A stretch of DNA of 64,000 bases, taken from the NCBI RefSeq assembly GCF_023898315.1, contig NC_064615.1, positions 735,861,450-735,925,449 of the forward strand. The letters are read 5' to 3'. Source of the DNA: Schistocerca nitens. Lineage: Eukaryota > Arthropoda > Insecta > Orthoptera > Acrididae. The notes under the pieces are model-generated. The model was not told the origin of the DNA, made no database searches, and was given only the letters and a program-made list of their open reading frames with translations. Numbering within the stretch: the first letter of the stretch is position 1; the number at the start of each line of letters is the position of its first letter. The position numbers were made by a program, and so were the translations under genes. Below are positions 1-13,657 of the stretch, piece after piece.

Positions 1-650
1 TTGTTTCCTTTACTGCTTGCTCAGTATATAGATTGAATAACATCGGGGATAGGCTACAACCCTGTCTCGCTCCCTTCCCAACCACTGCTTCCTTTTCATG
101 CCCCTCAACTCATAACTGCATCTGGTTTCTGTGCAAACTGTGAATAGCCTTTCGCTCCCGGTATTTTACCCCTGCCACTTCACAATTTGAAAGAGAGTAT
201 TCCAGTCAACATTATCAAAAGCTTTCTCTAAGTCTACAAACGCTAGAAACGTAGGTTTGCCTTCCCTTAATCTAGCTTCTAAGATAGTCGTAGGGTCAGT
301 ATTGCATCACATGTTCCAACACTTCTACGGAGTCCAAACTGATCTTCCCCGAGGTCGGCTTCTATCAGTTTTTCCACTCGTCTGTAAAGAATGCGTGTTA
401 GTATTTTGCAGCTGTGACTTATTAAACTGATAGTGAGGTAATTTTCACATCTGTTAAAACCTGCTTTCTTTGGGATTGGAATTATTATATTCTTCTTGAA
501 GTCTGCGGCTATTTCGTCTGTCTCATACACCTTGCTCACCAGATGGTAGAGTTTTGTCAGGGCTAGCTCTCCCAAGGCTATCAGTAGTTCTAATGGAATT
601 TTGTCTACTCTCGGGGTCTTGTTTCGTCTTAGGTCAGTAATGAAGCAGAA
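1..650 (-). pseudogene. RTE-like LINE reverse-transcriptase fragment, cut by the window edge
   Basis: The minus strand encodes part of a non-LTR reverse transcriptase. Recognisable peptides are NKTPRVDKIPLELL, NIIIPIPKKAGF and GEDQFGLRR, followed toward position 1 by the stretch preceding the catalytic region (the motif that becomes RQGCSLSPMLF in the better copy). It aligns closely with the plus-strand copy at 43860-44520 in this window, so it belongs to the same family. The reading frame breaks near position 280. The catalytic motif would lie beyond the left edge. Homology to the other copy fades around 640-660, which suggests 5' truncation or later rearrangement. The RTE label rests on the 3' end of related copies here, which have an AAC-repeat tail; other clades remain possible. 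Confidence 0.8.
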
Positions 651-968
651 TTCTTCAATCACTCCAAAAGCTCGTATGATCTGAATAGTTTCAAAAGCTC
701 GCACAATCTGAATAATTTTTAGATGGTAGAGTCTACATTTCGAAAATAATGACCCTGTCCCTGTTAGCAGCATCTATCAAGAAACACAGGAACTCTTTAG
801 AAGTAATGGTTGAAGTACTATTGTTAGTACTCGCTATTTACGTAAAATTTTGTAGGAGAATTCGAGCTGTCTTAGATGCCAAACGTCGTCTACATCTTAT
901 GTGATGGGTGTTCATATTACCTTCCTTACCCTAGTGACCACCAGTTCTTTATAATCTATTAGAAAGCC
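651..968. other. Unassigned AT-rich spacer with a short tandem duplication
   Basis: I see no gene here. At 666-718 a block of about 26 bp beginning AAAAGCTCG occurs twice in tandem with a few mismatches. It sits at the truncated end of the LINE fragment and may be a junction product. Confidence 0.5.
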
Positions 969-1166
969 TCGGCCAGTGTGGCCGAGTGGTTCTAGGCGCT
1001 ACGGTCTGGAACCGCGTGACCGCTACGGTCGCAGGTTCGAATCCTGCCTCGGACGTGGGTGTGTGTGTTGTCCTTAGGTTATTTAGGTTTAAGCAGTTCT
1101 AAGTTCTAGGGGACTGATGACCCCAGAAGTTAAGTTTCATAGTGCTCAGAGCCATTTGAACCATTT
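969..1166 (+). mobile_element. tRNA-derived SINE (family A), full-length copy
   Basis: The left part is tRNA-like: an A-box-like segment TGGCCGAGTGGTTC and a perfect B-box GGTTCGAATCC, with a long variable arm as in leucine or serine tRNAs. The tail is the conserved family segment CTTAGGTTATTTAGG, then GACTGATGACC, ending in GTGCTCAGAGCCATTTGAAC. Flanks show no clean target-site duplication, only a weak TATTA-type similarity. At least twelve members of the family are in this window. Confidence 0.93.
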
Positions 1167-2615
1167 TATTAAGTAGCAGTGACCGAAACAATGTAAATTT
1201 TTCCGTACAACACTACAGATTACGCAGAATACAAAAATTTGCAAAGCAGTTACCGGTTCTCATTTTTTTCTTAAATTTATCTTTGTAAACTTAATCTAAT
1301 AAACAGGCAACATAAAAGGATATTGGAACAATTAAATTAGCCTTTCGACGACGAATTCAAATAAAATGCTTGTCTTTAGATATAGAAATAGGACACTTGA
1401 AACTTAGTGGAAAGAATTTAAGGAACATTCGCACAGTAATTTTTTCACTGTTGAGTGATACTGGAATATGATAAGCACACATGTCAGCGAATTGACGGAT
1501 GAGTGAGCGATAGCAGTAAGGATTTTTGTTTTGGCAATAATACGCTTAAACTAAGACTTGTCTATTAGTAGGCCCGATGAGGTAGGTAAAAGAGGACATA
1601 GGATACTGCCTTCACTCGTTAGATTCTAAGGCACGGTAGTTAATAAGAAACTTAGCAGGTAAGTTACAAAATTTATCAGCCCATAAAATGGAGAAATTTC
1701 TCAATTAGCTTAATAAATACAGGATTAGCTGACAAGTATCTACTTTTATCCACTGCCTGGAAAAATGAGTGAATTACCCTAAAGGGGAAGAGAAAACGCA
1801 ATGAAACTCCATGCCTTGAGGTGGTATGTGATGTTATTTTAGTAACCACTAAATCGATTCAGATTTACAACCAGCTTGGCAGTCTGAGTCCATTTATCAG
1901 TGTGACGTTGCACGGCTCCGGCCAAGCTTCATGCACTAATGCTGTTGGGAGGGGTGTCATAAGCCCCGTATATCCTCTTCTGAAGCTAACCATACCACAA
2001 CTAGTCTTTATTATCTGCAGCGGAGTTGACGTCCGAGATAGTGCCATACTTGTTCTATCGGGCACAGTTCTCAATGCCTTTCTGGCCTTGAAAGTACCTG
2101 ACACACACAGTTTAAGAGACATGCACCGTGTAGAGACGAACATTATAAAAGAAACAAAGGAAAACAAAGCGATACTGTTGCATTAGAAGTACCTCATAAA
2201 GACACATGATGTTCGCGACGCACCGGTTTGCTGTCGGAGTTCCCTCAGTCTGTACCATCCCTGACCAGAAATAATGTGCGATGACTCGCCACCCCATGGC
2301 GGCGGGAGTAACTCTTCTGTGCCTCTCCTGAACATTGTAAGAATGGTACCTCACGCTAGGTCCGTGTCAATTTCGTTTACGATTGTCATCCGGAATGGTG
2401 CAGAACCGTGATCCGTTGCTGCGCCGTTCACACAGACAGTTTATGATTCCCGGTCATGGCACCGCTCTAAATGCAGCCGTTTGTGTTGTGTAAATGGCAG
2501 CCTATGCATGGCGCAGCAAATCCCTCTCCCTGTTGCCGCTAGTTTTCGACCAATAGAGAGCGACGACACAGAATGTTTCATGGTGTTTATTACTCGTTCT
2601 CAGATGGCAGGAGCA
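1167..2615. other. Unassigned region with overlapping open frames
   Basis: The region 1167-1800 is AT-rich with no recognisable feature. At 1821-2186 (plus) and 1865-2167 (minus) two frames of 121 and 100 codons overlap. Neither has motifs I recognise, and the plus frame starts only because an ATG happens to be present. The stretch 2220-2615 is of more mixed composition and looks like the interior of an old repeat, because the palindromic retroposon that follows is inserted into it, but I cannot name it. Confidence 0.4.
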
Positions 2616-2626
2616 TATGTGAAAGT

Positions 2627-3063
2627 CTAGAATGAAATTTTCACTCTACAGCAGAGTGTGCTCTGATATGAAACTTCCTGGCAGATTAAAACTGTGTGCC
2701 GGACCGAGACTCGAACTCGGGACCTTTGTCTTTCGCGGGCAAGTGCTCTACGAACTGAGCTACCCAAGCACGACTCACGCCCCGTCCTCACAGCTCCACT
2801 TCTGCCAGTACCTCGTCTCCTACCTTCCAAACTTTACAGAAGCTCTCCTGCGAACCTTGCAGAACTAGCACTCCTGAAAGAAAGGAGAGCTTCTGTAAAG
2901 TTTGGAAAGTAGGAGACGAGGTACTGGCAGAAGTGGAGCTGTGAGGACGGGGCGTGAGTCGTGCTTGGGTAGCTCAGTTCGTAGAGCACTTCCCCGCGAA
3001 AGGCAAAGGTCCCGAGTTCGAGTCTCGGTCCGGCACACAGTTTTAATCTGCTAGGAAGTTTCG
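2627..3063. mobile_element. Palindromic tRNA-like retroposon with target-site duplication
   Basis: The element is a large inverted repeat. The left arm (about 2662-2855) carries a tRNA-like module in antisense, and the right arm (about 2887-3063) carries the same module in sense: GGGTAGCTCAGTT, then GGTCCCGAGTTCGAGTCTCG. The outer ends are a fixed left segment (AATGAAATTTTCACTCTAC) and a right end GCTAGGAAGTTTC. It is flanked by the direct repeat TATGTGAAAGT at 2616-2626 and 3064-3074. Direct repeats of this size fit target-primed reverse transcription. Three related copies are in the window (11886, 27010, 48670). The transcript would fold into a long hairpin. It is probably not a functional tRNA gene: there is no matching acceptor stem and position 33 is not T. 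Confidence 0.85.
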
Positions 3064-3074
3064 TATGTGAAAGT

Positions 3075-3581
3075 GTTCCGATGTGTTTGTGGCACAATAC
3101 CGAGAGCATCCCTTGTGGTGGTCAGACGTGGTCGTCCGGAATCTTGATGACGAGTATACGTGCCTTCACGTTCCCATTCTATTTGACACTGGGCCAGTGT
3201 CACATACGAATGCACCACAAATCTAGATATTGCACGGACAGACGAACGGTGCTAATGGAGATTTACAATGAGATCCCCTTCAAAATCTATCAGGTGCTGT
3301 TAACGCTATTTCATACGAGTACGTGGTAACTCTGTGTCTTCCCCAGTGATCACTCAACTTTTGGTGCTGTTTAAGCAGCAGCGCTAATGCACTCTGGTGG
3401 CCATTCTACGTATCGCAGATAACTACAGTTCTAATAATTTACGTATCCACCGATGGTGTGGACATGTACGGAATTACGTTGACATGCCACCACGTCTTCT
3501 TGGTGCTTCAGCTATTTTGTAGAGGAGTCTATTTTTTGGTGTACGCCAATACATAAGTTCAATAATACTCAAAATTATTAC
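3075..3581. other. Unassigned sequence downstream of the esterase exons
   Basis: No coding region is recognisable. The next expected carboxylesterase exon, with the GGDP and GESAG motifs on the minus strand, is not found here or further left. The part up to about 3350 continues the old repeat that hosts the palindromic retroposon. Confidence 0.4.
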
Positions 3582-4010
3582 CAAGAAGTCCCAGCCGATA
3601 ATTTATGCCGACGAATATGACATCATTGTCCACAAAATAGTCTGCTACTGGCGTACCAGATCCTTCTGTGAAACATCCGCCGTGGATCCAAACCATAACA
3701 GCTTTTAGCGTTCCATTCTGCGACGGTGTCTGTCGACATGTTAAGTAACAATTACAAATCGTGAATGCCAACAAGTATAATGATAATTTTAATAAATTTC
3801 AGTTTAAATAACAGGTGGAGAAAGTAATTTCTGGTTGAAATTCCAAACTAACAGACTTTTCTGCAGTATAGTACGTACCCCTGGACCATGAACATTGAGG
3901 TAAAGACAGTCTTCGGCCCCAGATATGACATGTCTTCGATCCTGGGGACACTGCGACCCCACCGCCAGGGCGTCTCTAACTCCAGACCACGCTGCTTTTG
4001 TCACTGGCGG
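3582..4010 (-). CDS. Carboxylesterase (type-B, alpha/beta hydrolase), two internal exons
   Basis: Two minus-strand exons encode consecutive parts of an insect carboxylesterase-family protein. Exon one (4010 down to 3879, 44 codons, phase 0) reads from PPVTKAAWSGVRDAL to GAEDCLYLNVHGPG, which matches the family block EDCLYLNV. It has an acceptor TTCACAG and a donor GTACGT. A 149-bp intron (3878-3730) follows. Exon two (3729-3582, 148 nt) begins TPSQNGTLKAVMVWIHGG and contains the oxyanion-hole HGG (here HGGCF), ending INYRLGLLG at a phase-1 GTAATA donor, a position where many insect esterases have an intron. No stops interrupt the exons. The catalytic Ser exon (GESAG) and the first exon are not visible, so this is either part of a real gene with long introns or an old fragment. 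Known family members hydrolyse ester substrates such as juvenile hormone, pheromones or xenobiotics; the substrate cannot be told from this piece. Confidence 0.85.
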
Positions 4011-5259
4011 CTGTGAAGAGATATTGTTTCATAATGTGTTAAACTTTCAAAAGCGGAAAGACTGAATTACACGAGTATTTAAAAAAGAACAATGAATCTG
4101 CAAGGCAATGGACGAAATAGAATTCGTTCTAACGGGAACTGTTCACGTGTTAGATTGAAATACAGATTTATTTCACTCAGCTAAGAACTTGTGGGATGAT
4201 ATTAAAACCTGATGCAGTTGGTTCGAATGCCTGTTATAGAAGAATAATCATTATTAGTATGTAAAGGATTTGGTGAGGAATGAGGGAAGGATCAGATCAT
4301 CGATCTAGAAGTCAAATTGCTTCCCAGTGTAAACAAAATTGTCGCACAATAAGACGCTGCAAAAGAGGTTATTACGAAACACAAGGAATTTTAGCGTTAT
4401 AATTCCGAAAGCGTTCGTTCGTAGAATTCATCTGGCATCTCAAGAAATAATCATGACGGAAAAATCAGACACATCCAAGTTCATACTAAATTTAAGCTAC
4501 AGTCATTCTTGGATAAGAAGCATGCCTACGAGTATTCTGTCTCTTTTGCTGTCAATAGAGAAAGATAAAGAAATAAGAGGAAGCCAGGTTAAGAGTAAGT
4601 AAGTACATTTACGCCCTTAAAGGACGGTGAGACGAGTCTATGTTTATAACTGAGAAAGTATTTAAGTAGTGCAGTACTTCAGCGATGCATTTATCTAAGT
4701 CACACGTGGAAGCAAGAACAGAACAAAATCGAGTATATTTCACCAAGTGTGTTTAAGCTTGATGACATCGAATGCACTCTGTTTAGCTAAATGGCTTTAG
4801 TAACTTCATACAGTAACATATCAGACATTGGTAGCTCTCCGGTGTCATTGTTGACTGCGACGGGTTTCTTGCTCTGATAGTAGGCGTAATGTCACATGAA
4901 GAATTGTTAATAAACTCTCACAAAGAGTGTAAAAATAAATTTGGAAGGTAAACACGACCTTCAGTTTCCTGTCCCATGCAACTATTTCCTCTGTGATACG
5001 CTAACTGGAGGCGCACTTAAAGCGTATCCCAGCAGTAAGAGTAGGTCAGATAGGTAAAGTGGAGCGTTACTTAGCTGGTCTTCAGAACGGCACTACAGCT
5101 TAAATCAAATGCTCGCCGTATCTATGTGGTTGTTGTTATCCTCCTCACTGTTTTAGTCATCAGCACGGTCGAATAAATTCTCTTTGAGACGGGGAGTCTA
5201 TTCTTCCTTGCCGCATTTTTAACATGACTTTGTTAGGTGGTGTGACACTACCTGTGTTT
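4011..5259. other. Unassigned sequence upstream of the esterase exons
   Basis: I looked on the minus strand for an upstream esterase exon (usual block GIPYA-PP-G-RF) and did not find one. The 87-codon plus frame at 4339-4602 has no recognisable motif. The rest is AT-rich and featureless to my reading. Confidence 0.4.
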
Positions 5260-5270
5260 CATAAACAAGA

Positions 5271-5465
5271 GCCGGCCGCGGTAGTCGGGTGGTTCTACGC
5301 GCTTCAGTCCGGAACCGCGCGACTGCTACGGCCGCAGGTTCGAATCCTGCCTCGGGCATGGGCGTGTGTGATGTCCTTAGGTTAGATGGGTTTAAGTAGT
5401 TCTAAGTTATAGGGGACTGATGACCTCAGATGTTAAGTCCCATAGTGCTCAGAGCCATTTGAACC
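5271..5465 (+). mobile_element. SINE family A with target-site duplication
   Basis: It has the full tRNA-like head with B-box GGTTCGAATCC and ends in CAGAGCCATTTGAACC. The direct repeats CATAAACAAGA (5260-5270 and 5465-5475) flank it; the first C may belong to the element. The A-box region is diverged (GTAGTCGGGTGG), so pol III activity is unlikely. Confidence 0.93.
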
Positions 5466-5475
5466 ATAAACAAGA

Positions 5476-6224
5476 CACTTTGAGTGATCGGCGCTCATCA
5501 TGGCCTTATCTGTAATGGATGTAACATTTTTGAGCAGTTCTCAGTTATCTAATGAAGATAAGCTTCAAGAGGATTTTAAAAGATTCCTAAGTGTTTTTAT
5601 AATCTCCGGTGTTGTACAGATAAAAACGTAATCGTAGACTGGTATTTATACCAATGGATATAATGATAAGTTTGCTGCACAGCTTCAGCTTCTAATAACG
5701 AGCAATGTTTGCGTTTGAGAGTTTTACATTTAGCCTTTTCTACGTTTCAGTAATATTATTGCTGCATTTACTGCAGCCAGTAACTTCATTTCCTGTAAGT
5801 CCTTAATTACTGTGGTTTTGTATCGCATGATCGAGTATGGTCTAAGACCGTGGTGTCTTCCTTTCCACATTTTTACTACTGCTGTCGAAGTAGTTGTGAT
5901 GGGACTACTTATATGTTATATAGTCGTTACATTCATTTGGATTTGTCCACTTACTGAATTTTGCTTGAGAAATTGTGTCTCCATGTTACTGTACAAAGTT
6001 TAGCGTTAGTAAACGTCGAATGTAGCAGATGAAGCGACAAGAAAATTATATAAGCACCTGCTGCTACTCTCATTCAGATGTCAAGGAATTTAAAACTCTG
6101 TCTTGTTCTATTCCTGAGGTACTTTGTCTCTTGTATTGAGCATCCCAAATACTGTAATTTCTGTACTGTGATACAATGCACACAGTCCATGTGGTTTTTA
6201 TTCTTATGGTGTTCATTCTGTAAA
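5476..6224. other. Unassigned AT-rich spacer
   Basis: No gene or known repeat is recognisable. A 63-codon plus frame at 5812-6003 is hydrophobic in parts but has no family signature. Confidence 0.4.
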
Positions 6225-7666
6225 ACACATCGCCGGAAAAAATTAGTACACATTTTTGTAGGTTTCAAGTACAGTCAAGATTCATTGTTGCAACAATACA
6301 TATTGAGTACATGAAATGGTTACATTTACAGAGCACCAGTACAAGCGGTTCTGAGGTACCAGGTGTCGACCAGTGCTGAAACACGCAGTTAGTAAGTGGT
6401 GCAGCCTCAATAGGCGGCATTACAGGCGCTGTCTCTGGCATACAGTTTATTGTAGAGATGGTAAAGACAGTCCTGTGGTACGTTATATTACGCCTGCTCG
6501 ACCTGTTCACGTAGTTCTGTAAGAGCTGTTGAAGAGATCCACGAATCACTTCTCGTCCCATCGTATTTCCACACGTGGCTCGTTGAAGACAAGTCCTGAA
6601 TTCGTGGTGGCCAGGGAAGATCCCGCAGGCCCTGAGTTTCAAGGGCAGTGTGTCAGCGAGCACCATCCTGCTGGAACAACACACCAGCTTCCTATTGTAA
6701 GAACGGCAAAGAACGGCTCTAGCAGCATTCTGAATGTACTGGGCGCTGGTTGGCGTCCTCCTCTCCAGAAACACGAAAGGTTAACGAGAGTTGTGGTTGA
6801 TCGCACGCCGGACCATCAGTTCTGGGATGGCGCCAGCGTGTCTTGGACGAATTCACTCTACGAGACAGCGTTCACCAGGTCTGTGTTGCACACAGAAGCG
6901 ACCATCTCTTGCATGCAGGCGAAATTTGCTTTCATCGCTGAAGACCTCGGCACGCCATGCATCTTCCAAGCGACCCTCTGACTGCATCAGCCGAGCTCTG
7001 CACGTCGATGCTGTGGCGTGAGTGGAAGTCGGGCTAGAGGTGAGCGTGCCCGTAGTCCCACTGCTAATGTCCGGTTCGCAACAGTTCGTGTTGACACGTC
7101 TGCGTTTTCACGCCCCCTTACCTCTGCTGTGGTAGCTGTACGATCTGCCACTGCTGCCCATAAAATACGACGATCCTGACAGGCGTCTGTGCTGTGTGGA
7201 AGTCCAGAACCTCATCTACAGGTTTGAGAATGTTCATATGACCACTGATGCAGCGCGTCCAACTTGTGTGACAGTTCTCCGAAAGATAGACACAGATGGC
7301 GCTCTGATTCAAAATGGTTAAAATGGCTCTGAGCACTATGGGACTTAACATCTGTGGTCATCAGTCCCCCAAAACTTAGAACTACTTAAACCTAACTGAC
7401 CTAAGGACATCACACATATCCATGCCCGAGGCAGGATTCGAACCTGCGACCGTAGCAGTCACACGGTTCCGGACTGAAGCGCCTAGAACCGCTCGGACAC
7501 CACAGCCGGCGGCCCTCTGGTGGTTGTGCCACTACGCAATCTGTTGATGGACGACATTGAAACTATTATTAGCTTTTATCAACTACCCTATCCCCAGCTG
7601 ACATGTCGTCACCAGGTCAAAATCGATGTCTTCTTTACAGGCCTATTACTTTTTTTCCGGGAGTGT
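6225..7666 (-). mobile_element. Decayed Tc1-like transposon with a SINE inserted
   Basis: Minus-strand remnants of a Tc1/mariner transposase run through this element. From about 6935 downward the peptide SDESKFRLHARDGRF (first catalytic Asp block) is followed by IRPRHAGAIPELMV, SAQYIQNA and, in another frame, LFQQDGAR and LPWPPRIQDLS. Stops and frameshifts occur throughout, and the position of the final catalytic Glu is not conserved. The probable ends are imperfect terminal inverted repeats: CCGGAAAAAATTAGTA near 6233 on the left and TTTTTTTCCGGGAGTG near 7651-7665 on the right, next to TA dinucleotides. The left end is weaker. This is a different lineage from the Tc1-like elements at 12, 15, 18 and 29 kb. 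Confidence 0.8.
7307..7510 (-). mobile_element. SINE family A inside the decayed Tc1-like element
   Basis: The reverse complement shows the full tRNA-like head, the B-box and the CAGAGCCATTTTAACC-type end. Flanks GGCGCTCTG (7298-7306) and GGCCCTCTG (7511-7519) are a target-site duplication with one mismatch. The insertion splits the N-terminal coding part of the host transposon, so it postdates it. Confidence 0.9.
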
Positions 7667-8192
7667 ATTTTCTGATTTAGGACGTTGTAACGCTACAGTA
7701 ACTGCTTGTTCAGAGACACCTAAAATTTTTTATTACACACTGATTACAGTTTTTTCTTCATTTTAGAATAATTTCAAATACTGGCATTAAGTTTCTACAC
7801 ACATCATCAAAATATTAGAATGCGAATGTGTATGAAGCTTTTATTAGTACTCCATATGAAATATACCTACATTGCCAGTGCAGAGCTGTCTATTAAATTA
7901 AACAGTGTGCCGTCACAAGACTCACTCAGCTGCCGCACGTTAAAGCCCGCGGTATTGCGCGGGAAGCACAGTTGAGCACTGCGACAAAGGCGCCACCGAG
8001 CGAACCTTCGCAGGACAGCCAGCAGTACGAGGAGTCTGTGGACGGTGAACGAGTATCTACCTGGGCCAGAGCGCAGCTGCCGTGTTGGACGGCAACGACA
8101 AGGAAGAGGGTTTTGGTCAGAGACTTGCGATACGGCGAGACTCGGTGCAGTCTGGCTAGCGGTTACTGAACCATAACCTGTAGACAGTGGCT
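7667..8192. other. Unassigned; GC-rich patch at 7900-8170
   Basis: The first 200 bp are AT-rich. The stretch 7900-8170 is clearly richer in GC than its surroundings and has open frames on both strands with no recognisable motif. It could be part of an LTR or a host exon or UTR, but nothing in it decides. Confidence 0.35.
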
Positions 8193-11365
<3,173 letters not shown>

Positions 11366-11883
11366 TGCGTGGGTTGGGACTTTAATAGTGGCAACTATTT
11401 ATTTACAGCTCGTACAAAATAGAAACGTGTTTCAAAGTTTTACTGACCTTCGAAGCAGTCACCAGCGTTGTGTATAACCCGTTGCCAGCGATGTGGAAGT
11501 CGTACGATACTCTTAGCAGTGCTAGTTTGTTGACAGTTGGAGCGGCGCGGTCATATTGCCCGACGAATTTGTAGCAGTTCTGAAGTGAAGGCAGTGAAGT
11601 GTTTCCTTCAGTTTAGAAATCGAGTTGAACTCACGAGGGCTTAATTCAGGGGAGTACAGTTAGTGGTATAGCACATAGCAGATCCATCAGTCTAACAAAT
11701 CAGTAACAGCTTGCACTGTACGTGCTTGAACATTTTCCTGCAACATGATGGTCAGGTCCAGCAGAAAGTGTCATCACTTCTGTCTCTAAACTGGTCGTAG
11801 ATTGTGTTCCAAAAATTAACAGCAGGACCTGACCATCATTTTGCAGAACAATGCTCAATCACGTACAGTGCAAGCTGTTACTG
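11366..11883 (-). mobile_element. Mariner-like remnant with an inverted partial duplication
   Basis: The end GTGCGTGGGTTGGGACTTTA near 11365, followed by AATAGTGGCAAC, looks like a mariner terminal repeat. Read on the minus strand from about 11770 downward, peptides with stops resemble a mariner C-terminus: VQARTVQAVTDL, then YSPELSPREFNSISKLKE (the block around the third catalytic acid), then LPHRWQR and an end in the C-terminal region. The segment 11701-11759 is repeated in inverted orientation at 11824-11883 with a 64-bp spacer, so the remnant forms a long hairpin. No intact coding frame remains. Confidence 0.75.
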
Positions 11884-11885
11884 AT

Positions 11886-12092
11886 CTGAAACTTCCTGGC
11901 AGATTAAAGCTGTGTGCCGGACCGAGACTCGAACTCGGGGCCTTTGCCTTTCGCGGGCAAGTGCTCTACCACCTGAGCTACTCAAGCACGACTTAGGAGA
12001 GCTTCTGTGAAGTTTGGAAAGTAGGAGACGAGCTACTGGCGGAAGTAAAGTTGTGAGGGCGGGGCGTGAGTCGTGCTTGGGTAGTTACGTTA
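11886..12092. mobile_element. Palindromic tRNA-like retroposon, truncated copy
   Basis: It starts at GAAACTTCCTGGCAGATTAA and carries the antisense tRNA-like module, then switches near 11995 to the inverted module (AGGAGAGCTTCTGTGAAGTT) and ends inside the second tRNA-like arm near GTGCTTGGGTAG. The outer left segment seen in the other copies is absent. It directly abuts the hairpin of the mariner remnant, and I found no target-site duplication. Confidence 0.8.
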
Positions 12093-12235
12093 CGTGCGTA
12101 TGTTGTATCTAAGGATGCGCCCAGTACTAAGTTATGTTTATAAACTTCCATTTACTGGCTGCAAATTAAATAGATAATAAACCCTGTTGCTCCAGGTATG
12201 ACTCTACAGTCATGTACATGTAATATCTTTATATA

Positions 12236-13377
12236 AACTGAAGTGCAAAAGAAATTGGCACACCTGCATAATACCGTGTAAGGCCCCCGCGAACACGCAA
12301 AAGTGCCGCAGCACAAAGTGGCATGGACTCGACTAATGTCTGCAGTAGTGCTCGAGCTAATTGAAACCACGAACCCTGCAGGGGTGCCTAAAATTCGTAA
12401 GAGTAGAAAGGGGTGAGATAAGCACGTTGCGAGGCATCACAGATATGCTCAATGAAGTTAACGACTGGGGAGTTTGGTCGCCAGCTGACGTATTCAAACT
12501 AAAAAAGTTTTCCTGGAGCCACTCTGTAGCATTTCTGGAGGTTTGGGCTGTCGCATTATCCTGTTGGAATTGCCAAAGTCCGTCGGAATTCACAATGGAC
12601 ATGAGCGGATGCAGGTGATCAGACAGGATGCTTACGTACGTGCCACCTGTCAGAGTCGTATCTAGACGTGTTAGAAGTTCCATTTTAGTCCACCTGCACA
12701 CGCCCCACGCTATTACAGAGCCTCCATCAGCTTCAACAGTCACCTGCTAACATGCAGGGTCCATGGATTCACGAGGTTGTCTCCATACCCGTACACGTTT
12801 ATCTGCTGGATACAATATGAAACGAGGCTCGTCCGACCAGGTATCATATTTCCAGTCATCAACAGTCCAATGTCGGTGTTGGCGGGCCCATGCGACGCGT
12901 AAAGCTTTGTTTCGTGCAGTCATCAAGGGTACACGAGTGGGCCTCCGGGTCCGAAAGTTGTTCATGGCACTGCATTGAAATCTGCAGCAATTTGCGGAAG
13001 GGTTGCACTTCTGTCACGTTGAACGATTCTCTTCAGTCGTCGTTGGTCCCGTTCTTGCAGGATCTTTTCCCAGCCGCAGTGGTGCCGGAGATTTGATGTT
13101 TTACCGGAATGCTGATAGTCATTGTACACTCGTGAAATGGTCGCACGGGAAAAACCCTCACTTCATCGCTACCTCGGGGATGCTGTGTCCCATCGCTCGT
13201 GCGCCGACTATAACACCACGTTCAGACTCACTTAAATCTTGATAACCTGCCGTTGTAGCAACAGTAACCGGTCTAACAACTACGCCAGATACTCGTTGTC
13301 TTTTATAGGCGTTGCCGACCGCAGCGCCGTGTTCTGGCTGTTTTCATATCTATACCAGTTTCTTTGGCGCTTCAGTG
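12236..13377 (-). mobile_element. Tc1-like transposon, inactivated
   Basis: The ends AACTGAAGTGCAAAAGAAAT (left) and the reverse complement of the right end, CACTGAAGCGCCAAAGAAAC, form imperfect inverted repeats next to TA. Minus-strand transposase pieces: an N-terminal block DLSESERGVIVGARAMGHSI near 13235-13180, then a frame at 12965-12747 with WSDEPRFILY (first catalytic Asp) and RVRVWRQPRESMDP, then a frame at 12743-12357 with WQFQQDNATAQT (second Asp). The region that should hold the catalytic Glu is out of frame. Frameshifts and stops in the N-terminal third make it non-functional. The usual initiator position reads ACG rather than ATG, if my recollection of related elements is right. 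Confidence 0.88.
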
Positions 13378-13657
13378 TAGTAATCATGGATATCTGTAAT
13401 CTATTTGACCCTAAACATAGTTATGTACTTGTTTTGTGCTGTGAGCCGTATCAGTGTTTATTATCCAGTTGTAACCACGTTCCTGTTTGTCGGTTTGTTA
13501 CGTAATATCGTTTAAAAAATTTTCGTAAATAGTTGGTTAGTATAATCCTCGAAATAATTAAGTAGGTATCGTTGCCTTAGTGCGGTGGCGTCGCCTGGAG
13601 GCCAAGGTTGTAACCACTTGACATGGGCTCTAAGGTGCATCGGATTCAGTCTTCCTG

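Noticed and set aside
1821-2186. 121-codon plus frame overlapping a 100-codon minus frame
   Set aside because: No recognisable motif on either strand and no supporting context. Overlap on both strands suggests chance or old repeat sequence.
2694-3050. tRNA genes in the palindromic retroposons
   Set aside because: Modules have tRNA-like A- and B-box parts but no paired acceptor stem, position 33 is not T, and they sit within dispersed repeats with target-site duplications.
6529-6981. 150-codon plus frame
   Set aside because: It is antisense to the decayed Tc1-like transposase, which reads convincingly on the minus strand.
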